A DNA stretch of 64,000 nucleotides from Rathayibacter sp. Leaf185 (GTDB lineage: Bacteria; Actinomycetota; Actinomycetes; Actinomycetales; Microbacteriaceae): assembly GCF_001423885.1 (NCBI RefSeq), contig NZ_LMPP01000009.1:62022-126021 (forward strand), given 5' to 3'. The notes beneath the pieces were generated by a model. The model was not told where the DNA came from and did not search any database. It saw only the letters and a list, made by a program, of their open reading frames with translations. The position numbers and the translations under genes were made by a program. How positions within the stretch are numbered: the first letter of the stretch is position 1; each line of letters starts with the position of its first letter. Positions 20,401 to 27,791 of the stretch are shown in pieces.

Positions 20401-21416
20401 TGCTGCTGCCCGCGATGACGACCATCCGTGACGGCGCCTTCCTCGCCGACGACACCCTGGTCGCCTCCTACGCCCTCGGCGGTGGCTGGATGCGGCTGGC
20501 CCGCGCCGAGATCGGCGAGCGCGCGTTCCTCGGCAACTCGGGGATGGCCGCGCCCGGGCACACCGTGCCGGCCGGCGGTCTGGTCGCCGTGCTCTCCTCC
20601 GCGCCCCGCAAGTCGAAGGCCGGGTCGTCGTGGCTGGGCTCACCGCCCGTGCGGCTCAGGCGCACCGTGGTCGAGGCGGAGTCGGCCCGCACGTTCCGCC
20701 CGGCCACGCGCCTCCGCGTCGCCCGCATCGTCTGGGAGGTGCTGCGCTTCGTGCCGGTGATCGTCTCGGTGGCGATCGGCCTCGGAGTCGTCGTCAGCCT
20801 CCTCGCGCTGGTCCAGATGTCCGGTGCGATCGCGGCGACCCTGCTCGGAGGCGTGGTGCTGCTGATCGCGGGCGCCGTCGCCGCCGCGATCTCGACGGCG
20901 GCGAAGTGGCTGCTGATCCAGCGGGTGCGGCCGAGCGAGCATCCGCTCTGGTCGTCGTTCGTCTGGCGCAGCGAGCTCGCCGACACGTTCACCGAGATGG
21001 TCGCCGCGCCCTGGTTCGCCCACGCGGCCGCCGGCACTCCCGCGCTCGTCTGGTGGCTGCGCAGCCTCGGCGCGCGCATCGGCCGCGGCGTCTGGTGCGA
21101 GAGCTACTGGCTCCCGGAGGCGGATCTCGTCGAACTCGGCGACGGAGCGGCCGTGAACCGGGGCTGCGTCGTGCAGACCCACCTGTTCCATGATCGAATC
21201 ATGAGCATGGATCTCGTGAGTCTCGACCCCGGTGCGACCCTCGGCCCGCACAGCGTGATCCTCCCGGCGGCGCGCATCGCCGCGCACGGCACGGTCGGCC
21301 CCGCCTCCCTGGTCATGCGCGGCGAGCTCGTTCCCGCCGGCAGCCGCTGGAGCGGCAATCCCATCGGCCCGTGGCGCGACGTGCGCGTCGGCGACTACCA
21401 CGCGCCCGTCGCGTGA
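17478..21416 (+). CDS. Pls/PosA-type single-module NRPS with tandem membrane-linked beta-helix domains
   Basis: Protein of 1312 residues that activates an amino acid and probably joins units without a classical condensation domain. GTG at 17478 has GGAG seven bases upstream. The adenylation domain (about 20-505) shows A3 TSGSTGTPKG (~173), A5 NTYGPTEAT (~310), A7 YRSGDLVRF, A8 GRRIELGEVE (~417) and A10 SGKVDRAAL (~497). The thiolation domain carries FFDLGGGSLAAAQL with the phosphopantetheine serine near 551. The remaining ~700 residues alternate membrane helices with three left-handed beta-helix acyltransferase-like regions (about 745-830, 958-1055, 1195-1310). This is the architecture of epsilon-poly-lysine synthetase. 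No condensation or thioesterase domain is visible. Its stop overlaps the peptidase start. Confidence 0.9.
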   Translation: MGDTSTGNPQDLLDAGALATPPRTLVDVLRDTVERHPDASALEDPAGALSYRELLARVVGAAGELTAAGVRRGDRVGVRMASGSRELYIAILSIIAAGAAYVPVDADDPEERAQLVFGEAAVRGVITGSGRFERGEGEPARLFAGSAPHPSTASIPLLQPPTLEDDAWIIFTSGSTGTPKGVAVTHRSAAAFVDAEARLFLQREPLGPGDRVLAGLSVAFDASCEEMWLAWRHGACLVPAPRSLVRSGMDLGPWLTTHGITVVSTVPTLAALWPAESLENVRLLIFGGEACPPELGQRLAVDGREVWNTYGPTEATVVACAAPLGGEGPVRIGLPLDGWRLAVVDPAGERVREGEVGELVIGGVGLARYLDAAKDAEKYAPAPALGWDRAYRSGDLVRFESAGLVFQGRADDQVKLGGRRIELGEVEAALQALPGVAGAAAAVRSTSAGNQVLVGYLALHEGHELDRDAALARLRDELPAALVPLLAVVAELPTRVSGKVDRAALPWPLQDDTGEDAALDPETAWLAARWREVLGVPVDEKANFFDLGGGSLAAAQLVARIRERDPEFTVADVYAHPRLAAMASEIASRATGLTPVSEHRIVPVPVRMRLLQTLLGAPLLVLGSARWLTAILTVTAILDLLPGFDWLPTVPLWALIPAFALFCTPFGRMGLTVAAARLLLRGVRAGDHPRGGGVHLRLWLAEQIAHQLGAVSLAGAPWVAYYARALGARIADDVDLHSLPPLTGMLTLGRGAAIEPEVDLSGYWIDGDVVRIGAVRVGAGSTVGARSTLLPGARIGKNAQIEAGSAVFGRVPAGQRWGGSPAQRLGKANAGFPTERPPRRTAWVWAYGVSAVGLAAVPVLAFGAGTGVLAIATQGSSGLAEAVPRALAALVPAVAVTGLVLAALVVAFVRLLGRGVDRGTYPVRGRIGWQVWSTERLLDQARTLLFPLYSGLFTPVWLRLLGAKVGRDVEASTVLLLPAMTTIRDGAFLADDTLVASYALGGGWMRLARAEIGERAFLGNSGMAAPGHTVPAGGLVAVLSSAPRKSKAGSSWLGSPPVRLRRTVVEAESARTFRPATRLRVARIVWEVLRFVPVIVSVAIGLGVVVSLLALVQMSGAIAATLLGGVVLLIAGAVAAAISTAAKWLLIQRVRPSEHPLWSSFVWRSELADTFTEMVAAPWFAHAAAGTPALVWWLRSLGARIGRGVWCESYWLPEADLVELGDGAAVNRGCVVQTHLFHDRIMSMDLVSLDPGATLGPHSVILPAARIAAHGTVGPASLVMRGELVPAGSRWSGNPIGPWRDVRVGDYHAPVA

Positions 21417-22732
21417 GCCCTGCGCAGACAGGACTCGAGACCGCCGGCGACCCGTACCTCACCGGGATCGGCAACACCGGCTACCGGGTCGAGTCGTACG
21501 ATCTCGACCTCGACTACCGCGTCGCGACCAACAGGCTCTCCGCCCGCGCCGTTCTGCGCATCGTCGCGCTGCAGCCTCTGCGCCGGTTCTCCCTCGACCT
21601 GAGCCGCCTGCGAGTGACCCGGGCGCGGGTGGCCGGGCGCAAGGCGCGCACCGAGCAGACGGCGCACAAGCTGCGGATCATCCCCGCCGAGGCGCTGACG
21701 GCGGGCGAGTCGGTCGTCGTCGAGATCGAGTACGGCGGCCACCCCGGCCCGCGCGCCAGCCACTGGGGCGAGCTCGGCTGGGAGGAGCTGACCGACGGCG
21801 TCCTGGTCGCCTCGCAGCCCTCCGGATCCTCCACCTGGTTCCCCTGCAACGACGACGTCGCCGAGAAGGCGCCGTACCGGATCCGCATCACGGCCGAGGA
21901 GGGGTACTCGGCCCTCGCGAACGGCGTCCTCGTCGAGACGAGCGAGCGCTCGGGCCGGCGGACCTGGCTCTACGAGCAGCGCGAGCCGACCGCGACCTAC
22001 CTCGCCTCCGTGCAGATCGGCCGCTACGTGCTCGAGGACCGAGTGCTGGCGGGCGTCGCGGTGACCCTCGCGCGACCGGCGGGGCTGGCGCTGCGCGTGG
22101 CCCGCGACTTCGCTCCGCTCAGCGACATGATCGCTCTCTTCGAGCGGCTCTTCGGACCGTACCCCTTCGCCCGCTACACGGTCGTCGTGACCGCGGATGT
22201 GCTCGAGATCCCGCTCGAGGCGCAGGGCATGGCCATCTTCGGCGCGAACCACGCCGACGGCCGGGGTGGATCCGAGCGGCTGATCGCCCACGAGCTCGCG
22301 CACCAGTGGTTCGGCAACAGCGTGGGCGTCGCCCGCTGGCGGCACATCTGGCTCAACGAGGGCTTCGCCTGCTACGCCGAGTGGCTGTGGTCGGAGGAGT
22401 CGGGCGGGCCCTCCGCCGATTCGCACGCGCGCCGGCACCACGCGATCCTGCGTCACCAGCCGCAGGATCTCGTGCTCGGCGACCCCGGGCCGGTCGCGCT
22501 CTTCGACGACCGCGTCTACAAGCGGGGCGCGCTGACGCTGCACGCGCTGCGCCTCCGCGTCGGCGACGCGGTCTTCTTCGTGCTGCTGCGCGCGTGGACC
22601 TCGCGGCACGCCTCCGGAGCCGTCACCGACGACGACTTCCGCGCGCTCTGCGCCGAGCTCACCGACGGCGTCGACGACCTGCTCGACGCCTGGCTGCTCG
22701 GCACAGCCCTCCCCGCGCTACCGGGCCGCTGA
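21413..22732 (+). CDS. Short M1 family zinc metallopeptidase
   Basis: Gluzincin of 439 residues, about half the size of aminopeptidase N and lacking its C-terminal helical domain. The zinc site is HELAH at 293-297 with the third ligand Glu316 in WLNEGFA, the expected spacing of 18 residues. The catalytic tyrosine region is KRGALTLHALR. The exopeptidase GAMEN motif is replaced by EAQGMAIFG, as in the short actinobacterial branch. No signal peptide is seen, so it is probably cytoplasmic. GTG overlaps the NRPS stop (GTGA), so the two are translationally coupled. Trimming the NRPS product or giving self-protection is an inference. Confidence 0.9.
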   Translation: MSPAQTGLETAGDPYLTGIGNTGYRVESYDLDLDYRVATNRLSARAVLRIVALQPLRRFSLDLSRLRVTRARVAGRKARTEQTAHKLRIIPAEALTAGESVVVEIEYGGHPGPRASHWGELGWEELTDGVLVASQPSGSSTWFPCNDDVAEKAPYRIRITAEEGYSALANGVLVETSERSGRRTWLYEQREPTATYLASVQIGRYVLEDRVLAGVAVTLARPAGLALRVARDFAPLSDMIALFERLFGPYPFARYTVVVTADVLEIPLEAQGMAIFGANHADGRGGSERLIAHELAHQWFGNSVGVARWRHIWLNEGFACYAEWLWSEESGGPSADSHARRHHAILRHQPQDLVLGDPGPVALFDDRVYKRGALTLHALRLRVGDAVFFVLLRAWTSRHASGAVTDDDFRALCAELTDGVDDLLDAWLLGTALPALPGR

Positions 22733-23467
22733 CACGAGCGACTCGGCCAGCGCGTCGCCGTCCTCGCGGCGCCAGCCGATGATCGGCCCGACGCTGCGCC
22801 CCTCCACCGGGCCCAGCGCGACGCTCACGCGGAAGGCCGGGTCGAGCTGCGGCTCGGCGAGGCGGTAGCGGGCCTCGTCGATCCGTGCCTCCGCGGTCAG
22901 GCGCGACTCGTGGATCCGCACGCGCCGCGGGTCCAGCTCGAGCCCGCGGCCGTCGGCCTTGAGCGCCGCCTCGACCCGCGTCCAGTGCAGGATCGGATCG
23001 GACGGCCGCATCGCCCCCATCGAGAACGGCGCGCCGGCGACCCGGGTGATGTGCGCTCCGCGATCGGCGGGGCCGTCGACCGGCTCGATGTCCACTCCGA
23101 CGGTGCCCGCGGTGCTCACCGCCACCACCACCGCGCCGGCGCAATGGGCGATGCTCACCGACAAGCCGGCGAGCGCCTCGTCCGGCCCCTCGAGCGCCGG
23201 GCGGCCGTGCGGTCCTCCGCAGCTCGCGCAGCAGGCCACGACGCTGATCGCCGCCGGATCGCCGGCCGTCAACTCGGCGGCGAGCATGCGGAGGAGCACC
23301 CGCCCGAAGACGAAGCGCTCGGCCGTCGAGGCCGCGGCGGTACCCCGGTAGCGCTCGAGCTCGAGCGGCGTCAGCAGCGGCAGGAGCGCCTCGGAGTCGA
23401 GGCTCTGCTCCTCCAGCGCCAGCCAGCGCAGATGCACGCCCGGCAGGTCGCGGTACTCGTCGTCCAT
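22718..23467 (-). CDS. Sfp-type 4'-phosphopantetheinyl transferase
   Basis: Enzyme of 249 residues that would convert the apo thiolation domain of the neighbouring NRPS to the holo form using coenzyme A. ATG at 23467 has GGGGAG upstream; the longer frame to 23596 lies in the PPK2 gene. The Mg-binding block is VGVDIEPVDG and the second block is HWTRVEAALKADGRGL. The usual WxxKEAxxK has valine for the first lysine, while the glutamate and second lysine remain. It is convergent with the M1 peptidase gene and overlaps its end by 15 nt, keeping the three genes together. Confidence 0.87.
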   Translation of the reverse strand: MDDEYRDLPGVHLRWLALEEQSLDSEALLPLLTPLELERYRGTAAASTAERFVFGRVLLRMLAAELTAGDPAAISVVACCASCGGPHGRPALEGPDEALAGLSVSIAHCAGAVVVAVSTAGTVGVDIEPVDGPADRGAHITRVAGAPFSMGAMRPSDPILHWTRVEAALKADGRGLELDPRRVRIHESRLTAEARIDEARYRLAEPQLDPAFRVSVALGPVEGRSVGPIIGWRREDGDALAESLVSAAR

Positions 23468-23495
23468 GATCTCCCCCTGCCGCCCCCCGGCGGCT

Positions 23496-24482
23496 CTACC
23501 TGGCCGTCGCGGCGTGCTCGCCGCGCTCGTACACATCGGCCGCCGAGCCGACGATGAGCGGATCCGGGCCCGTCGGCGAGACGACCTCGTCGTCACGACC
23601 GTCGTAGTCGTACAGGCTCAGCACATAGCGCATCGCCTCGAGTCTCGCGCGCTTCTTGTCGTTGCTCTTGACGATCGTCCACGGCGCGTCGGAGGTGTCG
23701 GTCGCCGCCATCATCGCCTCCTTCGCGGCCGTGTAGTCGCCCCACTTGTCGAGCGAGGCGAGGTCCATCGGCGAGAGCTTCCACTGCCGCACCGGGTCGA
23801 TCATGCGGATGGTGAACCGGGTGCGCTGCTCCTCGGCGGACACCGAGAACCACAGCTTGACCAGGTCGATACCGTCGCCCGTGAGCATGCTCTCGAACAG
23901 CGGGGCCTGCCGGATGAACTCGTCGTACTGGTCGGGGGTGCAGAACCCCATCACGCGCTCGACGCCGGCGCGGTTGTACCAGGAGCGGTCGAACAGCACG
24001 ATCTCGCCCGCGGCGGGCAGGTGCGAGACGTAGCGCTGGAAGTACCACTGGCTGCTCTCGCGCTCGGTCGGCTTCTCCAGCGCGACCACGCGGGCTCCGC
24101 GCGGGTTGAGGTGCTCGGTGAAGCGCTTGATCGTGCCGCCCTTGCCCGCGGCGTCTCGGCCTTCGAAGACGACCACGAGCCGTCGGCCGTTCTTCTTGAT
24201 CCAGTTCTGCAGCTTCAGCAGCTCGATCTGCAGGAGGCGCTTGCCCGCCTCGTACTCCTCGCGCGACATCCGCTCGTCGTAGGGGTAGCCCTCGCGCCAG
24301 GTGTCGATCTGCGTGCCGTCGCGGCGGAGGAGGACGGGGTCGTCGTCGTCCTCGTCCAGGACCACGAGATCGCGGGCGTCGTCGGGCGTGAGCGTGCGGA
24401 GCAGCTCGGGCGTGGGGAGGAGCTCGATCGCCGGCGGAAGCACGGAGACCTGCTGCGGAGCGGAGGCGGGAGTGTCGGGCAC
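23496..24482 (-). CDS. ppk2: Polyphosphate kinase 2 (PPK2) family protein
   Basis: Cytoplasmic kinase of 328 residues that transfers phosphate between polyphosphate and nucleotides. The P-loop is FEGRDAAGKGGTIKRF and the Walker B-like block is EIVLFDRSWYNRAGVERVMGF, both diagnostic of PPK2. The lid module WKLSPMDLASLDKWGDYT and the nucleotide-binding WTIVKSNDKKRARL are present. The single-domain length fits class I or II. An N-terminal extension of about 70 acidic residues precedes the domain. A TAGCGT -10 box ends six bases before the GTG start, so the mRNA may be leaderless. Confidence 0.95.
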   Translation of the reverse strand: MPDTPASAPQQVSVLPPAIELLPTPELLRTLTPDDARDLVVLDEDDDDPVLLRRDGTQIDTWREGYPYDERMSREEYEAGKRLLQIELLKLQNWIKKNGRRLVVVFEGRDAAGKGGTIKRFTEHLNPRGARVVALEKPTERESSQWYFQRYVSHLPAAGEIVLFDRSWYNRAGVERVMGFCTPDQYDEFIRQAPLFESMLTGDGIDLVKLWFSVSAEEQRTRFTIRMIDPVRQWKLSPMDLASLDKWGDYTAAKEAMMAATDTSDAPWTIVKSNDKKRARLEAMRYVLSLYDYDGRDDEVVSPTGPDPLIVGSAADVYERGEHAATAR

Positions 24483-24568
24483 GCAGCGACGCTAGAGCTC
24501 CCGTGCGACGCGCCGGTGAACGGAGGGTGTCCCTCGCGGATGCGCGCACCCGGTCGTACCCTCGTCGC

Positions 24569-24841
24569 ATGTGCCGGAACATCCACACTCTCCACAACTT
24601 CGAGCCCGCCGCGAGCGATGAGGAGGTGCAGGCCGCCGCCCTCCAGTACGTCCGTAAGATCAGCGGGACCACCAAGCCATCGAAGGCCAATCAGGAGGCG
24701 TTCGACCACGCCGTCGCCGAGATCGCCCACATCACGGGGCACCTCCTCGAGGATCTCGTGGCGACCGTGCCTCCGAAGGACCGTGAGGTCGAGGCCGCGA
24801 AGGCCCGCGAGCGCTCGGCCAAGCGCTTCGCGACGGCCTGA
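24569..24841 (+). CDS. DUF2277 family small protein
   Basis: Protein of 90 residues beginning MCRNIHTLHNFEPAASDEEV, the signature of the DUF2277 family of unknown function. The conserved core continues QYVRKISGTTKPSKANQEAFD. The C-terminal third is charged and helical. A TACCCT -10 box ends six bases before the ATG, suggesting a leaderless mRNA. The stop is only 3 bp from the end of the convergent SDR gene, leaving no room for a terminator. Confidence 0.88.
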   Translation: MCRNIHTLHNFEPAASDEEVQAAALQYVRKISGTTKPSKANQEAFDHAVAEIAHITGHLLEDLVATVPPKDREVEAAKARERSAKRFATA

Positions 24842-24844
24842 GCG

Positions 24845-25522
24845 TCAGAACGCGGCAGGCGGCAGGTCCGTCTCAGCGTCCGCGATCGCGTCCACGATGC
24901 GGGCGGCGACCGACTCCGGGCTGTGTCCCGCGCCGAACGTCGGGGCCGAGCCGGCGAGCGGATGCGTCGACAGCTCCGTCTCGGTGTGACCCGGCCGCGC
25001 ATCGAGCAGGAGGATGCCGGCGCGCTTGTACTCGCGCGCCGACGCCTTCACGAAGGAGTACAGAGCGGCCTTGGAGGCGGAGTACGCGGCGAGACCGGCG
25101 GTGGGGGCCTCGGCGACGACTCCGCTGATCGTCAGCGCGAACGGCTCGCGGCCGTCTGTCGCTGACCGCGACAGCGCCTCGAACGCCGCGGTCAGCAGCC
25201 GGATCGGCGCGAGGGCGTTCACCTCGACGAGCTCCTCGAGCACGGCGGGGTCGAGCTCGGCCGACGGGCCGAAGGCCACGACCCCGGAGGCGACGACCAC
25301 GCCGTCGAGGCGGCCGTGCCGGTCGAGCACCTCGCCGATCAGGCGCTGCGGTGCGTCCTCACCGCGCAGATCGGCGACCAGCGGCTCGGCACCCAGAGCT
25401 CCTGCCTCTCGTCCGGAGCGGACGGCTCGGGCCCCGCGCGACTCCAGATGGTCCGCGATCAGACGGCCGAGGCCGCCGGAGGCTCCGAGAACGAGGACGA
25501 CGGCACCATCGAGTCGGGTCAT
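24845..25522 (-). CDS. Short-chain dehydrogenase/reductase
   Basis: Classical SDR of 225 residues. The cofactor motif is LVLGASGGLGRLIADHL (TGxxxGxG type) followed by VRSGRE, which suggests NADP preference. The NNAG equivalent is VVASGVV. The catalytic serine lies in LTISGVV and the YxxxK pair in YSASKAAL. Substrate cannot be deduced. A TAGGCT box ends seven bases before the ATG on the minus strand, so a leaderless start is likely. It is divergent from the small gene at 25599. Confidence 0.9.
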   Translation of the reverse strand: MTRLDGAVVLVLGASGGLGRLIADHLESRGARAVRSGREAGALGAEPLVADLRGEDAPQRLIGEVLDRHGRLDGVVVASGVVAFGPSAELDPAVLEELVEVNALAPIRLLTAAFEALSRSATDGREPFALTISGVVAEAPTAGLAAYSASKAALYSFVKASAREYKRAGILLLDARPGHTETELSTHPLAGSAPTFGAGHSPESVAARIVDAIADAETDLPPAAF

Positions 25523-25598
25523 GCCTCCGAGCCTAGGCGGGGGGTATGGCGCGGATCGCCTCTACCGCCCCCGGCCGGGGGCCCCTAATCTGAGCGCC

Positions 25599-25808
25599 AT
25601 GTCGAGCCTCGTGACCCGTGCCTCGCTCCGCCGACTCTCCGAGGTCCTCGAGGATCCGGCGCCCATCAACCGGGGTCACGCCCGCTACGTCCGCCGTCTG
25701 ATCACCAGCGTGACCCTCGCTGAGGCGCGGCCGTGGAGCGGCTCGGGCGCGACCGAGCAGCTCGCGGCGATCGCCCCCGACGACGCGGCGGAGGATCCGG
25801 CTCTCTGA
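25599..25808 (+). CDS. Small hypothetical protein
   Basis: Frame of 69 residues beginning MSSLVTRASLRRLSEVLEDP, with no recognised family. TAATCT ends seven bases before the ATG, the same spacing seen for several leaderless genes in this window, which supports expression. The protein is basic at its N-terminus and acidic at its C-terminus, with no membrane segment. Codon use looks like that of its neighbours. It could be an accessory protein of unknown role. Confidence 0.55.
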   Translation: MSSLVTRASLRRLSEVLEDPAPINRGHARYVRRLITSVTLAEARPWSGSGATEQLAAIAPDDAAEDPAL

Positions 25809-25846
25809 GCCCCCACTCCTCAGAGCCGACGCTCCTGCGCTGCAGA

Positions 25847-26236
25847 TCACCGACCGGCGCGGCTCGCCTCTGACGGACGTGACCACTCCTCCAGCATCCG
25901 CGCACTCTCCGCGCCGGAGGCAGACCCGGTCGCGACTCCGATCACCAGGTCGTAGGCAGCATCGTCGGGTGCATCCAGTGCCACCGCGTTCAGTCCGAGG
26001 AAGACGACAGCGGACAGCCAGCCGAGTCGCTCGTTCCCGTCGACCAGTGGGTGATTCCGCACGATCGATTCGAGCAGCACGGCCGCCTTCTCGAAGAGGG
26101 ACGGATACGCATCCCGCCCGAAGAGCGACGACTGCGGTCGATGCGCAGCGGAGTCGAGCAGACCCAGATCGCGGATGTGCGGGACGCCGAGATCGTCCGC
26201 AAGGGTCAGCAGATCCTCGAGACGGAGGTACCTCAT
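25847..26236 (-). CDS. doc: Doc/Fic family toxin
   Basis: Death-on-curing type protein of 129 residues. The Fic active-site motif is HPLVDGNERLGW with the key histidine at residue 62; the canonical form is HxFxxGNxR. Doc proteins phosphorylate or AMPylate translation targets such as EF-Tu. The start MRYLRLEDLLTLADDLG at 26236 is chosen because it lies 4 bp after the antitoxin stop and matches Doc N-termini. The frame is open further upstream but would overlap the antitoxin. It forms a two-gene module with the preceding antitoxin gene. Confidence 0.88.
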   Translation of the reverse strand: MRYLRLEDLLTLADDLGVPHIRDLGLLDSAAHRPQSSLFGRDAYPSLFEKAAVLLESIVRNHPLVDGNERLGWLSAVVFLGLNAVALDAPDDAAYDLVIGVATGSASGAESARMLEEWSRPSEASRAGR

Positions 26237-26240
26237 CCGA

Positions 26241-26444
26241 CTACTGAGCGAGGCGATCGAGGAGGTCTGCGTAGCGCTCGCGTCCCCGAGCAGAGAGGGC
26301 GGCGACGTCATCTGTCTGTACTCGCCGGTCCGCGGCCTCGAGGATCGCGCGCACCGTCGCCTCCTGTTTGCTGATGCCCTGCGCGTCGGCGAGAGCGGCC
26401 AGCGCTCGCTCCTGCTCGTCGGTCAGCCTCAGTGTCATCGCCAT
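26241..26444 (-). CDS. Antitoxin partner of Doc, ribbon-helix-helix type
   Basis: Protein of 67 residues beginning MAMTLRLTDEQERALAALAD, a ribbon-helix-helix DNA-binding N-terminus (beta strand MTLRL followed by two helices). The C-terminal part, ADRRVQTDDVAALSARGRERY, would wrap the toxin, as is usual for such antitoxins. The gene precedes doc by 4 bp in one transcript. Autoregulation is expected for the family. ATG at 26444 is used; the ATG two codons later is an alternative. A damaged copy of its last 27 codons lies at 27708-27791. Confidence 0.82.
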   Translation of the reverse strand: MAMTLRLTDEQERALAALADAQGISKQEATVRAILEAADRRVQTDDVAALSARGRERYADLLDRLAQ

Positions 26445-26595
26445 GTCTCGATGACACCGGAGTGATACCAACGGTGGGGCGACCCGGGCTCGGCGTTGTC
26501 GCGGATCACTCACCCCAGGGCTGTCCTGGCTCCTCCGACCCGCGGGCCTCTCACGGCCCCTCGTAGACTCGACCGGCCGAGAGAACGGGGAGCCG

Positions 26596-27666
26596 GTGGA
26601 CGAGAACGTGGACGCCCCGGCGGGCTGGTACCCCGAGGGCGGCGCGATGCGCTGGTGGGACGGCACCCGGTGGACCGAGGACCGCATGTCCGCCGAGGAC
26701 CGCATGTCCGCCGTCGATCGATCGTCCTCGACCCTTGCTCCTGTTTTCCGCCTCCCGAACGCCGACGGCACCCCGACCATCGATGCGATCGACGAGGCCG
26801 AGCGGATCGAAGAGATCGCCGACACCCTCGGCCGGCCCCTGCGTGCCGGCGAAGTCGTCGAGGAGTCGCTCGACGTCGAGCTGATCCCCGAGCCCGACCA
26901 CCCCACTGGCGCGCCCGCTGTCTCGATCCGCGCGCACGGGCGGGTCATCGGCTACCTCCCCGATGCTGTGTCCTACCGGCCCTCGATCGACCGCATCGTC
27001 GCGAGCGGAGCCGTCCCCGTGACCCGCGCCCGCCTCCGGGTCGAGCGCGCGGAGGAGGGGCTGCGCGCGTCGCTCCGCCTCGCGCTGCCGTCCCCCGACC
27101 TCGTGGTGCCGCTCAACGCGCCCCCGATGTCGCGCTACTCCGTGCTGCCGTGGGGGCGAGGACTGCAGGTGCTGCGCGAGGACGAGCACTTCGCGCAGCT
27201 GACCGGCATCGTCGAGGGCCGCGGGCTCGTCCTGGTGACGATGCACCTCCTCCCGAGCGACCTGATCGAGGTGCGACTGGACGGCGCCCGGGTCGGCGAG
27301 CTCTCGGTGGGCACCTCGCCGCACTTCGCACCGACAGTCCGCCACCTGGAGGGGCTGGGCCTCACGGCGACCGCGTACGCGGCCCTCCGCAGCTCACCTC
27401 TGAAGGCCGAGCTGACGCTCCAGGCGGCACGTGCCTCCGAACTGCCCGCGCTCTGGGTCGACGGGCCGGCCGTGACACTGCCCGCACTCGTGCCGACGGC
27501 CGCCCGGTACGACGTGCCCGACGCCTACGTCCGCCCGTTGCGCCGCTCCTCCCGCACCTCGGAGGCGGTCACCCGCTCGACCCGTCGCGTGGTCGCCTGG
27601 GTGGTCTTCGGCGTCGCGACCCTCGTCGGCCTCTCGAGCTGGATCATCGGCGACCTGCTGAACTGA
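26596..27666 (+). CDS. DUF2510-type protein with duplicated HIRAN-like module and C-terminal anchor
   Basis: Protein of 356 residues. The N-terminus has the DUF2510 signature, PAGWYPEGGAMRWWDGTRWT. A perfect 18-bp tandem repeat encodes EDRMSA twice. Two similar segments follow: AVSIRAHGRVIGYLPDAVSY with a downstream strand region, and VEVRLDGARVGELSVGTSPH. They look like a tandem duplication and loosely resemble HIRAN folds. A single membrane helix (VVAWVVFGVATLVGLSSWII) ends the protein. GTG at 26596 follows GGGGAG. Function is unknown; it is flanked by the toxin-antitoxin pair and an antitoxin remnant. Confidence 0.72.
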   Translation: MDENVDAPAGWYPEGGAMRWWDGTRWTEDRMSAEDRMSAVDRSSSTLAPVFRLPNADGTPTIDAIDEAERIEEIADTLGRPLRAGEVVEESLDVELIPEPDHPTGAPAVSIRAHGRVIGYLPDAVSYRPSIDRIVASGAVPVTRARLRVERAEEGLRASLRLALPSPDLVVPLNAPPMSRYSVLPWGRGLQVLREDEHFAQLTGIVEGRGLVLVTMHLLPSDLIEVRLDGARVGELSVGTSPHFAPTVRHLEGLGLTATAYAALRSSPLKAELTLQAARASELPALWVDGPAVTLPALVPTAARYDVPDAYVRPLRRSSRTSEAVTRSTRRVVAWVVFGVATLVGLSSWIIGDLLN

Positions 27667-27707
27667 CGACCCCACCGGCTCCATCGGGGAGCATCGCGTT
27701 GCGGGCA

Positions 27708-27791
27708 CTATCGCTCGAGGCGGTCGAGGAGGCCTGCGTAGTGCGCCCGACCGAGCGCGGACGGCGCCACGACATCGGTGCCCTGGACGCG
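27708..27791 (-). pseudogene. Remnant of a ribbon-helix-helix antitoxin gene (C-terminal tail)
   Basis: The minus strand reads RVQGTDVVAPSALGRAHYAG then LLDRLER and stop. Aligned without gaps to the tail of the intact antitoxin, 17 of 27 residues are identical and the stop position coincides. Upstream of this point the DNA-binding half is not recognisable, and no toxin gene follows. The 491-bp gap between 27666 and 28158 contains otherwise only this piece and the hairpin at 28082-28122. It is most simply a decayed second toxin-antitoxin locus on the far side of the DUF2510 gene. Confidence 0.65.

Noticed and set aside
26688-26723. Two copies of an 18-bp unit considered as a CRISPR or VNTR.
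   Set aside because: Only two adjacent copies in frame inside a coding region and no spacers; it is a local coding duplication.
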